Of a stretch of DNA of 30,800 bases, positions 15,990-24,562 are shown one piece after another (position 1 is the first letter of the stretch; every line of letters begins with the position of its first letter). The notes below the pieces were generated by a model that saw only the letters and a list, made by a program, of their open reading frames with translations, was not told the origin of the DNA and did no database searches. The position numbers were made by a program, and so were the translations under genes. The stretch comes from Bacteroidia bacterium (GTDB taxonomy: Bacteria; Bacteroidota; Bacteroidia; Flavobacteriales; Flavobacteriaceae), in contig JAHHLF010000324.1 in assembly GCA_018679315.1 (NCBI GenBank), forward strand, positions 1-30,800, given 5' to 3'.

Positions 15990-16733
15990 ATGAAACAAAA
16001 ACTAATTATAGTTGCCATCGCCCTCGGGCTGGCACTTGCCTCCTGTGGTCCTCAACCGACCAAGGAAAACCATCAACTCTTAGATGCAGAGAAGGCAGAA
16101 GTAGCTCCAACGATCGATGGTACCTTCACCGAAGCCATCTGGGACCGGGCTAAATGGCTCCCGATCGACCAAAACTGGTTAGGCGAGCCCTATACCGCCA
16201 GGGATTTTTCAGGTCGATATAAAGTGGCCTGGGACGAAGAGGCACTTTATCTTCTCGTTGAGATACGAGATGATTCCCTTTTTGATCAGCAAGCGGATCC
16301 GCTCAAACGATATTGGGACGATGATTGTGTAGAGATATTTGTTGATGAGGATAATTCGGGTGGGGAACATCAATTTAATCACAATGCCTTTGCCTATCAT
16401 GTTGCCCTTGATGGACATGTCGTAGACCTGGCGCCGGACCAGGAGCCCCGTTTATATGACGATCATGTCAAAAGCGCCCGAAGTTTTTTGGCCAATACCA
16501 AATATTGGGAATTAGCGGTAAAACTTTATACAGATTCCTTTAAGGACGGCTCAAAAAACAAGCCTAGGAAATTAAAGGCAGGCGAACAAATCGGATTTGC
16601 GCTGGCTTATTGCGATAATGATGGAAGTGCAGAGCGGGAGAATTTTATTGGATCTGTGGAAGTGCCCGGAGAGGATAAGAATCAGGGGTGGATCAATGCA
16701 GACATATTTGGGACCTTGCTTTTGAAAGAATAA
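15990..16733 (+). CDS. CBM9-like domain lipoprotein
   Basis: The 247-residue protein has a lipoprotein signal (MKQKLIIVAIALGLALASC, C19). The rest is one domain resembling carbohydrate-binding module family 9: a PTIDGTFTEAIWDRAKW opening, YKVAWDEEALYLLVEIRDDSLF, and DDDCVEIFVDEDNSGG, all characteristic of CBM9-like modules in surface proteins. Stand-alone forms without a catalytic domain are common in Bacteroidota. Sugar binding is known for some CBM9 members, but no ligand can be named here. It follows msrA by 21 bases on the same strand and ends one base short of the convergent stop at 16735, leaving no room for a conventional terminator. Confidence 0.82.
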   Translation: MKQKLIIVAIALGLALASCGPQPTKENHQLLDAEKAEVAPTIDGTFTEAIWDRAKWLPIDQNWLGEPYTARDFSGRYKVAWDEEALYLLVEIRDDSLFDQQADPLKRYWDDDCVEIFVDEDNSGGEHQFNHNAFAYHVALDGHVVDLAPDQEPRLYDDHVKSARSFLANTKYWELAVKLYTDSFKDGSKNKPRKLKAGEQIGFALAYCDNDGSAERENFIGSVEVPGEDKNQGWINADIFGTLLLKE

Positions 16734-16734
16734 G

Positions 16735-18204
16735 CTATTTCTGTAATACTACTTCGCTATAGCGCGAATTAATGGTGATCGCTTTTTTGGCATTTTTATC
16801 CAGGCGGAATCCCTTTAACATCTTATTCCGACCCTCACCTACGGATATAAGTTCAATATCCTTTGGGGAATTAATACTGGAATGGGTATCCTTAACATCT
16901 AGAAGAAACCCCGTTTGAGGCAAGACACATGTCACCTTCCCATTTTGTACTTGTATATCCATATTTGTAAACTGTGGCGCGATCTCCAGGATGCGCACAG
17001 CTCCCAGGTTATTGATGATACTGGCACTATTGGCCAGTCTGTCGATCGTTATATCTGAAGAGATCGCACTGAGATTTAAATTCTCAACATCTTCCAACGA
17101 TACGGCTTCTGAGAAACTTGTTGTCAGGTTCCCATAATTCCAGCGTTCCACAATGACGGGTGAATACGAAGCGCTTACCCGTGTATCGGCACCATCAATG
17201 GTGGAAGCGAGCAACCTTGCATAAGACAAGGTTGCATCCATATTATGAGTTTGTGCTGCCAATTTAACTTCTCCATGCCGTACATTCATCTTTAGCTTAG
17301 TAGACTTCGGCATTTTTATTCTAATAGTCTTCTTCACCTTAAGATTCTTGTGCACACCGTCATGTGATCGGTAGAAGATACCTGGCGAATTGGCTCGTTC
17401 AGCATCCATCTGGGCACGTGCTTTTTCCCTTTCTACTTCTCGTTTTGCCCGCTCTTCATCCATACGTTGTCTGCGCTCTTCCATAGCTTTTTCACGCTCT
17501 TTCTGGCGCTCTTTCATTTCGGCTTGCCGTTCCTTCATGGCGCTTTCACGATCTAATTGCCTTTCTTCGTGCTGCTCTTTAAACTCGGCCATACGCTCCT
17601 CCATGCGCGCACTCCACTCCTTCATGCGCTCCTGGTATTCCTCATCAAAAGACTCATCGAATTGTTCTTTCCACTCCTTCATATACTTTTCACCGTCTTC
17701 CTGGTAAGCGTCATAATCAAAATCGAATTTGAAATTTGGCATTGGAGGCATAGGTGGCATTGGAGGCATTGGAGCCAATACAGGGATCTCCAATTCATGC
17801 AACATTTCATTCAAGTGTTCCATTTCCGGCATAGCAAATTCCATATCCGGCCAGGTGCCATGAGCTGGTGCACGGTAGGCCCATAGTCCGCCCCCTCCTC
17901 CGGTACTGATCTCAATGCGTTCGCTATTGCCCAGGATCTTGATCCCGTTATTTTCAAAATACGCTTCCGCTTCTTCGTCACTCGCATCGTCAATTGTAAT
18001 AGTAGCTGTGACTTCCACCTGGTTTTTATTCCAGGTTTCAAAAGTGATATCGGCATAACTGGTATTAATATCCAGCACGGCATCATCGCCAACGGTAAAC
18101 GTTTCTTCGTAAGTTTTGGACTGTGCCTGTCCCCACCCAATTAAGGGGAAGGCCAGCATAAAAGTCAAAACATGTTTAAATACTGATAGATTGATCTTGC
18201 TCAT
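16735..18204 (-). CDS. Exported DUF4097-like protein with a long charged helical insert
   Basis: The 489-residue product has a signal peptide (about residues 1-27). Residues 30-100 and 280-489 consist of short beta-rich repeats (ADITFETWNKNQVEVTATI, KLKMNVRHGEVKL, SSDITIDRL), as in DUF4097-type beta-helical putative adhesins that accompany sigma/anti-sigma genes. Between them, residues 145-157 form an MPP repeat and residues 170-272 are almost entirely Glu, Lys, Arg, Met and Gln (EERMAEFKEQHEERQ, MKERQKEREKAMEERRQRM), which predicts a long single helix or coiled coil. It overlaps the upstream anti-sigma candidate by 29 bases and is the last gene of the sigma operon. Function unknown; a cell-envelope role in stress sensing or adhesion is inferred from context. 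Confidence 0.72.
   Translation of the reverse strand: MSKINLSVFKHVLTFMLAFPLIGWGQAQSKTYEETFTVGDDAVLDINTSYADITFETWNKNQVEVTATITIDDASDEEAEAYFENNGIKILGNSERIEISTGGGGGLWAYRAPAHGTWPDMEFAMPEMEHLNEMLHELEIPVLAPMPPMPPMPPMPNFKFDFDYDAYQEDGEKYMKEWKEQFDESFDEEYQERMKEWSARMEERMAEFKEQHEERQLDRESAMKERQAEMKERQKEREKAMEERRQRMDEERAKREVEREKARAQMDAERANSPGIFYRSHDGVHKNLKVKKTIRIKMPKSTKLKMNVRHGEVKLAAQTHNMDATLSYARLLASTIDGADTRVSASYSPVIVERWNYGNLTTSFSEAVSLEDVENLNLSAISSDITIDRLANSASIINNLGAVRILEIAPQFTNMDIQVQNGKVTCVLPQTGFLLDVKDTHSSINSPKDIELISVGEGRNKMLKGFRLDKNAKKAITINSRYSEVVLQK
17741..17776 (-). repeat. Four tandem 9-base units encoding MPP repeats
   Basis: ATTGGAGGC (17741), ATAGGTGGC (17750), ATTGGAGGC (17759) and ATTGGAGCC (17768) are near-identical in-frame repeats inside the DUF4097-like gene. 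They encode the PMPPMPPMPPMP linker just before the charged helix. Such a tract could change length by slippage without breaking the frame. Confidence 0.7.
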
Positions 18205-18763
18205 TTTCTGATGATTTAAATTGATCTAAGGTTTCCTTTAATTTATGTAGTAATTGTAATCGCAATTGTAAATTCCTGATCAGGGCGCTTATCGTTTGAT
18301 CATTTGGGCCAACTTCGTTTAATTCGGCATTGAGACTGCGATATTCTGAGTCCAACTCCCCCAATTGGGTAATAAACCCATCGGCTACCGATTTCTTTTC
18401 ACCGGAAAGATCCAATTGGGCTAATTCCAGGTTGATATTCGTCATGTAATAATCCTCTACTTTCTTCAGATCGGGAGAAAGATCACCCAGTGTGATCTGT
18501 TGCAGGTCCGGGTCTGACTGGCTGTCCACAACCTGCGTATCAGAGGTCTGTGCAGGATTAGTTTGATTCCAATACCAAATCCCTGCCATTACGAGTACAG
18601 CCACGGAAGCCGCTATCCTGAACACAGGCCACAGACTCCGTGTTTTTGTGGGAAATGTGTCCTCAAGTTTGTCAAGAAACCGATCCTCATGACCTTCTTT
18701 CATAGCTTCTCCTGAAACTTCTCCCCTCTTCTTCTCTAACAACTTTCTAAGATCCTGTGCCAT
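18176..18763 (-). CDS. One-TM protein, candidate anti-sigma factor
   Basis: A 195-residue protein with a charged N-terminal cytoplasmic part (residues 1-43), one membrane segment (about 45-64, LWPVFRIAASVAVLVMAGIW) and an exported helical C-terminal domain rich in Leu and Gln (residues 95-190). This topology, and its place directly after an ECF sigma gene with a 17-base overlap, fit an anti-sigma factor that holds the sigma factor at the membrane. The N-terminal part lacks the zinc HxxxCxxC motif of the ZAS class. The exported helices may sense the envelope signal or contact the product of the next gene, which it overlaps by 29 bases. The role is inferred from topology and context, not from a recognised domain. 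Confidence 0.65.
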   Translation of the reverse strand: MAQDLRKLLEKKRGEVSGEAMKEGHEDRFLDKLEDTFPTKTRSLWPVFRIAASVAVLVMAGIWYWNQTNPAQTSDTQVVDSQSDPDLQQITLGDLSPDLKKVEDYYMTNINLELAQLDLSGEKKSVADGFITQLGELDSEYRSLNAELNEVGPNDQTISALIRNLQLRLQLLHKLKETLDQFKSSENEQDQSISI

Positions 18764-19289
18764 AATACTTTTCGTTAATAATGTTTTTCAAATGCCCCTT
18801 GCCTCTCAGCAATCTGGAGCGACAGTTGCTTTGAGTGATCCCCAGGATTTCGGAGATCTCGCCGTGGTCGTATCCTTCAACCAGGTATAACTGGACCACA
18901 TCTTTATATTTATCAGTCAACTCGTTAATTGCCTCAATCACATCGTCTGCAGAAACTCCATCCTCAACAGTCCAATCATCGTCTTCAACAACATGAACGT
19001 GATGGTCCTTTAATTCTATGAGTCGTTCTTTTTGCGACTTTAAAAAATCAATACATCTGTTGACCACAATTCTTTTTAACCAGGCTCCGAAACTTACATC
19101 TCCACGGAACTGATCCAGCTTTTGGAATGCCTTGATAAATGCTTCCTGAACCATATCTTCCGCATCATCCGGATTACTTATATATCTCCTGGATACCACA
19201 TACATGCCCTGGCTGTATTTGCGATAGAGTTCTATTTGGGCCCTGCGGTTATTTGCCCTGCAAGCAGCGATCAGATCCGATTGAATCAT
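18747..19289 (-). CDS. ECF-type RNA polymerase sigma factor
   Basis: The 180-residue product has the two sigma-70 ECF regions. Region 2 (about residues 5-85) contains YSQGMYVVSRRYISNPDDAEDMVQEAFIKAF and WLKRIVVNRCIDFLK. Region 4 (about 115-170) has INELTDKYKDVVQLYLVEGYDHGEISEILGITQSNCRSRLLRGKGHLK, the helix-turn-helix that contacts the -35 region. Region 3 is absent, as in all ECF factors. The ATG at 19289 is chosen over a TTG five codons upstream, since it gives the usual MIQSDLIAACRANNRRAQ start. It is first in a three-gene overlapping unit with a candidate anti-sigma factor and an exported effector, so it probably autoregulates that unit. It is divergent from the DUF2911 gene. Confidence 0.93.
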   Translation of the reverse strand: MIQSDLIAACRANNRRAQIELYRKYSQGMYVVSRRYISNPDDAEDMVQEAFIKAFQKLDQFRGDVSFGAWLKRIVVNRCIDFLKSQKERLIELKDHHVHVVEDDDWTVEDGVSADDVIEAINELTDKYKDVVQLYLVEGYDHGEISEILGITQSNCRSRLLRGKGHLKNIINEKYYGTGS

Positions 19290-19440
19290 GTGATCCGTTT
19301 CCAATTCTGGTTGTTTTAGTTATTCTTAGTGACGATAAATTAGTGGCAGCGTTGCAAAAATTGACCTTATTTATGAAAAATTTAAAGTTTAAGGCCTTAT
19401 TGGTTGATTTATTACCTTCGTAACCAAAGAAAACACACTC

Positions 19441-20013
19441 ATGAAAGCACTAAAATGGATTCTCGGAATTCTGATCGTCCTGGTATTACTATTTGTATTT
19501 ATTGGAATGCCATATGCGAGAAAACAAACAAAAAAACACAGTCCTGAACGTACGGCCGTATATCAGGAAAATAGTATGGATCTCGCTGTAGCTTACAGTA
19601 GTCCTTCAAAAAAAGGACGGGATATATTCGGGGCATTAGTCCCATATGATAAGGTTTGGCGAACCGGTGCCAATGAACCCACCACCTTTGCTTCAATGAA
19701 CGACATCAAAGTGGGTGGCAAAGATTTAAAAGCCGGCACCTATTCTGTTTGGACGGTACCGGGCAGAACATCCTGGAAAGTGATCTTTAATGATGATATT
19801 CCTGACTGGGGCGTTACCCTAAGCAGTATGGGGAGTGAAACTACGCGCAAGCCTGATAACGATGTACTTGAGTTAGAAGTTGGTGTGCAAACATTGAGTA
19901 GTCCTGAAGAAATGCTGACACTGGCCTTTGAAGAGGCAGAGGGCGGTTTGCATTTATCCCTGTTTTGGGACACGACCAAAATTAGCGTCCCTATCAGCCA
20001 GGAAAATAACTAG
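19441..20013 (+). CDS. DUF2911 domain protein, membrane-anchored
   Basis: A 190-residue protein with an N-terminal hydrophobic segment (residues 5-24, KWILGILIVLVLLFVFIGMP) that is probably an uncleaved anchor or signal, followed by the DUF2911 domain. The hallmark is SSPSKKGRDIFGALVPYDKVWRTGANEPTTF (roughly residues 53-84), then a KAGTYSVWTVPG strand pair. The domain is common in Bacteroidota exported proteins and has no known biochemical role. It lies divergent from the ECF sigma operon with about 150 bases between them, so it may be a target of that sigma factor, though nothing in the sequence proves this. The next gene, meaB, starts 21 bases after its stop. Confidence 0.85.
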   Translation: MKALKWILGILIVLVLLFVFIGMPYARKQTKKHSPERTAVYQENSMDLAVAYSSPSKKGRDIFGALVPYDKVWRTGANEPTTFASMNDIKVGGKDLKAGTYSVWTVPGRTSWKVIFNDDIPDWGVTLSSMGSETTRKPDNDVLELEVGVQTLSSPEEMLTLAFEEAEGGLHLSLFWDTTKISVPISQENN

Positions 20014-20034
20014 CATTTTTCAATACAAGAACAG

Positions 20035-21039
20035 TTGCCTCATCAGCGAACACCCGTACCTTCACCAGACGAATTGATCCTGGGTATTAACCAGGGCAAT
20101 ACCACTTCGTTGGCAAGGGCCATTACACTTGTTGAAAGTGATAATCCGGAGCATCTTTCCAAAGCTGCACGGGTTATCGAAGCTTGTCTTAAATCCAGGC
20201 CTGAAACTATGCGTATAGGGATCACTGGGGTACCGGGGGTAGGTAAGAGTACATTTATTGAAACCCTGGGTATGACCCTGATCGAAGCCGGGCATAGGGT
20301 AGCTGTTCTGGCGATAGATCCCACTAGTACGTTGAGTAAAGGTAGTATTCTGGGCGATAAAACCCGGATGACTTCGCTATCAAGCCATCCAAAAGCTTTT
20401 ATCCGACCATCGGCCTCCGGCGAATCGCTCGGGGGAGTAGCCAGAAAAACAAGAGAAGCCATTATATTGTGTGAGGCTGCCGGTTATGACATCATTCTTG
20501 TGGAAACGGTTGGCGTCGGCCAAAGCGAAACAGCTGTTCACAGTATGGTCGATTTCTTTCTCTTACTCAAACTAGCCGGGGCCGGAGATGAGTTGCAGGG
20601 AATCAAAAGAGGGATCATTGAAATGGCAGATGCCATTGTCATCAACAAGGCAGAGGGAGCCAATGTAGCACGAGCTAAACAGGCACAGACAGAATTTAGC
20701 CGGGCACTACATTTATATCCACCAAAAAGCAGTGAGTGGCAACCAAAAGTACTTACATGTTCTGCGATAGAGAATAGTGGTATTGCTGAAATATGGGACA
20801 TGATCAAGCAATATTTTCTATCAGTTCAAAAAGATGGCTACCTGGAAGCGCATCGATCTGCGCAAAACAGGCAATGGCTCATGCAGCATCTGGAGGATGT
20901 CTTAAAATCGGAATTTTTCGGTTCAGAAACCCTTAAAAAGCAATTAGACGGATGGGTGATCAAGGTTGAAAATCATGAAGTCTCCCCTTTTAAGGCTGCC
21001 GAATTACTCCTGGCCGACTACCGAAAAGAACTTAAATAA
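20035..21039 (+). CDS. meaB: Methylmalonyl-CoA mutase-associated GTPase MeaB (TTG start)
   Basis: MeaB is a SIMIBI-class P-loop GTPase that guards and reloads adenosylcobalamin in methylmalonyl-CoA mutase. The P-loop GVPGVGKS is at residues 65-72, followed by AIDPTSTLSKGSILGDKTRM and FIRPSASGESLGGVA, both diagnostic of the MeaB/ArgK family. DIILVETVGVGQSE (G3) and INKAEG (G4-type NKxxG) complete the GTPase. The usual N-terminal block with LARAITLVES is intact, yet no ATG occurs upstream of it. The TTG at 20035 is the best start, because the frame is closed by the previous gene's stop at 20013. At 334 residues the length is normal. The mutase genes are not in the window; the B12 adenosyltransferase at 3320 works in the same pathway. 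Confidence 0.94.
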   Translation: MPHQRTPVPSPDELILGINQGNTTSLARAITLVESDNPEHLSKAARVIEACLKSRPETMRIGITGVPGVGKSTFIETLGMTLIEAGHRVAVLAIDPTSTLSKGSILGDKTRMTSLSSHPKAFIRPSASGESLGGVARKTREAIILCEAAGYDIILVETVGVGQSETAVHSMVDFFLLLKLAGAGDELQGIKRGIIEMADAIVINKAEGANVARAKQAQTEFSRALHLYPPKSSEWQPKVLTCSAIENSGIAEIWDMIKQYFLSVQKDGYLEAHRSAQNRQWLMQHLEDVLKSEFFGSETLKKQLDGWVIKVENHEVSPFKAAELLLADYRKELK

Positions 21040-21074
21040 AAAGGCTACTTTTGATAGAAACAAGGACCGTTTCC

Positions 21075-22034
21075 ATGACCCTGATAACCGATGCACTACT
21101 CTCCCTTGTCATTCCCTTGTACAACGAGGAAGACAATGTAGCACTGCTCACCCAAAAGATCCATAAAAGTCTTCACGGTTACCGCTACCAGATCATCTAT
21201 ATTGATGATAGCTCCCAGGATGGAACACGTGCTGTGATCGATCGAATGCAGGATGAAAAGGTACACCTGATCGCCCTGAAAAAGAATTATGGTCAGAGCC
21301 TGGCGCTTGCAGCGGGTATTGATTATGCAGAAGGTGAATATATTATCACTATGGACGGGGACCTTCAAAACGACCCGGCCGATATTCCTAAAATGTTAGC
21401 GGAAGTCGTCAATAGCGAATATGATGTTGTCACCGGAATACGCCAAAAACGCAAGGACTCGCTTGTCAAAAAGATCCCCTCCAAGATCGCCAATTTCATG
21501 GTAAGACGGGCTTCCAAACTCGATATAAAAGATAATGGCTGTGCTTTAAAAGTATTTACCAAAGAAATAGCTAAAGAACTCAACTTATATGGGGAAATGC
21601 ATCGCTTTATTACCCTCCTAGCCCACCTGGAAGGAGCTAGGATCAAACAAGTTCCTGTGGCGCACTACGCCCGACATGCAGGGAAATCAAAATATGGCTT
21701 GGAACGCGTTTTTAAAGTCATGGCAGATATGATGCTGCTCCTATTTATACGCAAATATTTTCAACGGCCCATCCATTTATTTGGAATCCTGGGTGTCTTA
21801 TTTGTTATCCTGGGTGTCCTGATCAATATGTACCTGCTGGTCGTAAAATTTGGTTTCGGAGAAGAGATCGGGAACAGGCCTTTATTGATATTCGGACTTA
21901 TGTTTATCCTAGCCGGTATCCAGTTATTCACTATCGGTATTGTGATGGAACTATTGATCAGAACCTATTACGAGTCGCAGAGCAAACGCCCTTACCGGGT
22001 ACAAAAGATCACCGTAGGTGGGCAGGTATCGTAA
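21075..22034 (+). CDS. GT2-family glycosyltransferase with C-terminal membrane segments
   Basis: A 319-residue polyprenyl-phosphate-type glycosyltransferase. The GT-A domain shows LSLVIPLYNEEDNV, the IDDSSQDGT nucleotide-binding turn and the MDGDLQNDP DxD region. Two membrane helices near residues 235-290 (HLFGILGVLFVILGVLINMYLLV and the following segment) are typical of DPM1/GtrB/ArnC-like enzymes, which move a sugar from a nucleotide donor to undecaprenyl phosphate on the cytoplasmic face. The ATG at 21075 gives a normal N-terminus; the TTG at 21051 is an alternative. It overlaps the next gene, a flippase-like membrane protein, by 17 bases. The sugar cannot be deduced. The lipid-carrier role is an inference from family and context. 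Confidence 0.88.
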   Translation: MTLITDALLSLVIPLYNEEDNVALLTQKIHKSLHGYRYQIIYIDDSSQDGTRAVIDRMQDEKVHLIALKKNYGQSLALAAGIDYAEGEYIITMDGDLQNDPADIPKMLAEVVNSEYDVVTGIRQKRKDSLVKKIPSKIANFMVRRASKLDIKDNGCALKVFTKEIAKELNLYGEMHRFITLLAHLEGARIKQVPVAHYARHAGKSKYGLERVFKVMADMMLLLFIRKYFQRPIHLFGILGVLFVILGVLINMYLLVVKFGFGEEIGNRPLLIFGLMFILAGIQLFTIGIVMELLIRTYYESQSKRPYRVQKITVGGQVS

Positions 22035-22893
22035 ACAACTCCTCACGGCATTAAAAGTTCTTGTCAGCCTGGCGCTGCTCTATTTTATTTTCACCAAACT
22101 TCCTTTTGGAGAGATCTCAGCTGTTTTAAAACAAGCACGCTTCGAATACCTCATTCTAGCGCTTCTTTTCTTTATCATTTCCAAAGGAATTGCTTCGGTC
22201 CGACTCAATAGCTATTTCCATCAGATTGGTGCACCTCTGAGCGAGAAGCAAAACGGGAAGCTTTATTTACAGGGGATGTTTTACAATCTCTTTTTACCCG
22301 GAGGTATTGGTGGCGATGCCTATAAAGGGTACAGGATCCAACAAGACTTTTCTACCGGCACCAGGAAAGTAGTCGGCAGTTTATTGGTAGACCGACTCAG
22401 TGGATTGCTAATGCTCTTTATCCTGGCTTGCACTATAGCCCTGTTTATTAAGCACCCGATCTTTAATGAATATTCCTGGGCCTTTCCCTTCCTGGCCATC
22501 CTTGCCCTGGTTGGTTTCTGGTGGGTCAATAAACAATACTTTCCCACCTTATTCCCCGTATTCTGGAAAAGTACATTCTTGTCTGCCGGGGTTCAGCTGG
22601 CACAATTAGCCGCTGTGTATTTCATTTTAATGGCATTTGGGATCGATACCAACCTTCTCTTATATCTCTTTATTTTCCTTATTTCTTCAATTGTGGCCGT
22701 GTTGCCCTTAACCATTGGAGGGATCGGCAGCCGGGAAATCGTCTTTCTATATGGAGCCTTGTGGTTAGGTTTGCAAGAGGATGTTTCTGTCGCAATAAGC
22801 CTGGTCTTTTTAGCGATAACTGCCCTCGTTTCATTTATTGGCATTTATTACCATCTTAAGCCTCCGCAACTAAATACAAGCAATCAGGAATGA
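22018..22893 (+). CDS. Flippase-like LPG_synthase_TM (UPF0104) membrane protein
   Basis: A 291-residue polytopic protein of the lysylphosphatidylglycerol synthase transmembrane family, with about seven or eight hydrophobic segments. The conserved FYNLFLPGGIGGDAYKGYR (residues 89-107) and the LPLTIGGIGSREIVFLY block near residue 235 are diagnostic. The LPG synthetase catalytic domain is absent, so this is the flippase-like module alone, as often found beside GT2 enzymes. It starts with GTG at 22018, inside the end of the GT2 gene, which suggests translational coupling. A role in moving a lipid-linked sugar or glycolipid across the inner membrane is inferred. It ends ten bases before the convergent ArnT-like gene. 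Confidence 0.87.
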   Translation: MGRYRKQLLTALKVLVSLALLYFIFTKLPFGEISAVLKQARFEYLILALLFFIISKGIASVRLNSYFHQIGAPLSEKQNGKLYLQGMFYNLFLPGGIGGDAYKGYRIQQDFSTGTRKVVGSLLVDRLSGLLMLFILACTIALFIKHPIFNEYSWAFPFLAILALVGFWWVNKQYFPTLFPVFWKSTFLSAGVQLAQLAAVYFILMAFGIDTNLLLYLFIFLISSIVAVLPLTIGGIGSREIVFLYGALWLGLQEDVSVAISLVFLAITALVSFIGIYYHLKPPQLNTSNQE

Positions 22894-22903
22894 GCTCTTT
22901 CAA

Positions 22904-24562
22904 TTAAGGTAAGTGCACCAGGTGCATGGCACGTACTACCTGCATACGTGTTGACGGTTTGAGGAATTTGGCTTGCAAGCGCGTTATTCGGAATTGGTCT
23001 ACACTATGTTGCTTATCCCATCTGATGCCGGCTTTCTGCATCGCCGATAATTCCTTATCGTCTGCATAAACCCAAATATCTTTTTCTTCCATCATCTGTG
23101 CTACCTTCAAATGATGCAAAGGATCCTGCAAGTAGAAATCCATCGCCCATGTATGTCGCAGTGATGCTTTAAAGATCTTCGAGCTATCAATGCCATTTTC
23201 CTTAACCCATGATGCCATAGTAGAACCACCCTGGTATTCCAGTAGTCGAGGATAAAAATGGATATTCATTATAAGGTTGAACATCACCGAACCCACAACG
23301 GTGATAGTGATCATTCTCAATGTATAGTCGTTTCGCTCCAGGCAGAAATACGCCATCGGCAAAAGCAAGACAAATAGGATCACATACCAATACCCATGTT
23401 CAAATTTGAAAACAGTAAAGCAAATAAGAACTACGGCCATAAAGAAAAGGCCCAGAATAAAGAATTGGAGCCCAAGGTTAAGACGAATCTGTCGCCTGAA
23501 TTGATCATGGTACAAACGCCCTATATAGGCTGATGTCAGTACAGCAAACAAAGGCATCAGTACATTTAGGTAATGCGGAAGTTTGAACTGGGCAAAACTG
23601 ATAATTAGAAATATGATCAGGATCCCGCCAAGCGTCAGCACCTCTCTATTGGCAGTTTTTTCTAAGCGGGTTTGCCAGGCCGATCTTAGTCGCGTAAAAA
23701 GTCCTAACAGGCTTAGGAGCGTCCATGGGATCAGGACCCACAAGAGGGTGTGAAAAAAGAAGAAATAATCGCTGCTATTCTTCCCCACACCTTCTCCGCT
23801 CAGACGTTCAAAACTCTGTTCCCAGAAAATAAATCGGATGCCACTTCTGTCAGACAGGCCACGGATAACTTTTTCCGGATGCAGATCATATTGCTGATAG
23901 TAGGCATAGAGCATTGGACTTATGGTAAGTGCGAAAACTATAATTGCCAGCAAGACTTTTGGGTGAAAAACCCGAGACCATTTTTTTGTGTAGATGACAT
24001 GGCAAAGCAGGGGTATCCCGATCACTAAAAGTCCGATCTGCCCTTTAGTTGAAAAAGCCATTCCTGTCGCAAAGGCGCCTATCAGTAACGAACGCAGATG
24101 TCCTTTTTGCAAATAGACAGCCAATTGCCAGATAGCCAGTATGACCGAGCCGGTAAGCACGGCATCCGTTCGTACATCGATGGCTGATAATATGATCGTC
24201 TGGCAGCTCATAAAGATCAAGGCAGCCAATTTACCTACATCTTTGTTGTAAAGTAAACTACCCAGGCCATAGGTGCTATAGGCCGCGATCAAGGTAAAGA
24301 TGATTCCAGGGATCCTGTAAGCCCAGTCATGTATCCCGAATATTTTGAAGGACAGTGCAGCAAGCCAAAAATGCAAATGGGGTTTATCCAGGTAGTCCTG
24401 CGTATCCTTGATCAGATTGATAAAATCATTCTCCTGAGCCATTCGCATGGCCATCACCGCAAATTGTGCCGAATCATTTTCGAATAGTTTTACAAAGAGG
24501 CCAGCAACATATACCAGCACCGATAAGGAAAGTAAAAGCCAGTATCTACGTCTGGGGATCAT
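22904..24562 (-). CDS. ArnT-like GT-C glycosyltransferase (PMT/GT39-GT83 type)
   Basis: A 552-residue polytopic membrane protein with about a dozen hydrophobic segments. The N-terminal periplasmic loop has an acidic pair region (LFENDSAQFAVMAMRM) and the YLDKPHLHFWLAA motif that marks ArnT-type enzymes, which move a sugar from undecaprenyl phosphate to lipid A or another acceptor on the periplasmic face. The C-terminal 130 residues form a soluble, mixed alpha/beta region. The start overlaps the stop of the PAP2 gene by four bases (ATGA), a coupled arrangement. Together with the PAP2 phosphatase this suggests lipid A or related envelope lipid remodelling. The sugar and acceptor cannot be read from sequence. 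It is the last gene of the mazG operon. Confidence 0.85.
   Translation of the reverse strand: MIPRRRYWLLLSLSVLVYVAGLFVKLFENDSAQFAVMAMRMAQENDFINLIKDTQDYLDKPHLHFWLAALSFKIFGIHDWAYRIPGIIFTLIAAYSTYGLGSLLYNKDVGKLAALIFMSCQTIILSAIDVRTDAVLTGSVILAIWQLAVYLQKGHLRSLLIGAFATGMAFSTKGQIGLLVIGIPLLCHVIYTKKWSRVFHPKVLLAIIVFALTISPMLYAYYQQYDLHPEKVIRGLSDRSGIRFIFWEQSFERLSGEGVGKNSSDYFFFFHTLLWVLIPWTLLSLLGLFTRLRSAWQTRLEKTANREVLTLGGILIIFLIISFAQFKLPHYLNVLMPLFAVLTSAYIGRLYHDQFRRQIRLNLGLQFFILGLFFMAVVLICFTVFKFEHGYWYVILFVLLLPMAYFCLERNDYTLRMITITVVGSVMFNLIMNIHFYPRLLEYQGGSTMASWVKENGIDSSKIFKASLRHTWAMDFYLQDPLHHLKVAQMMEEKDIWVYADDKELSAMQKAGIRWDKQHSVDQFRITRLQAKFLKPSTRMQVVRAMHLVHLP

Noticed and set aside
17390..17886. Plus-strand open frames of 105 and 109 codons rich in Ser and Arg
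   Set aside because: They are the antisense of the Glu/Lys/Arg-rich helix of the DUF4097-like gene; the composition follows directly from that coding strand.
20043..20462. 139-codon minus-strand frame opposite meaB
   Set aside because: It is opposite the P-loop region of a clear MeaB and shows no protein features of its own.
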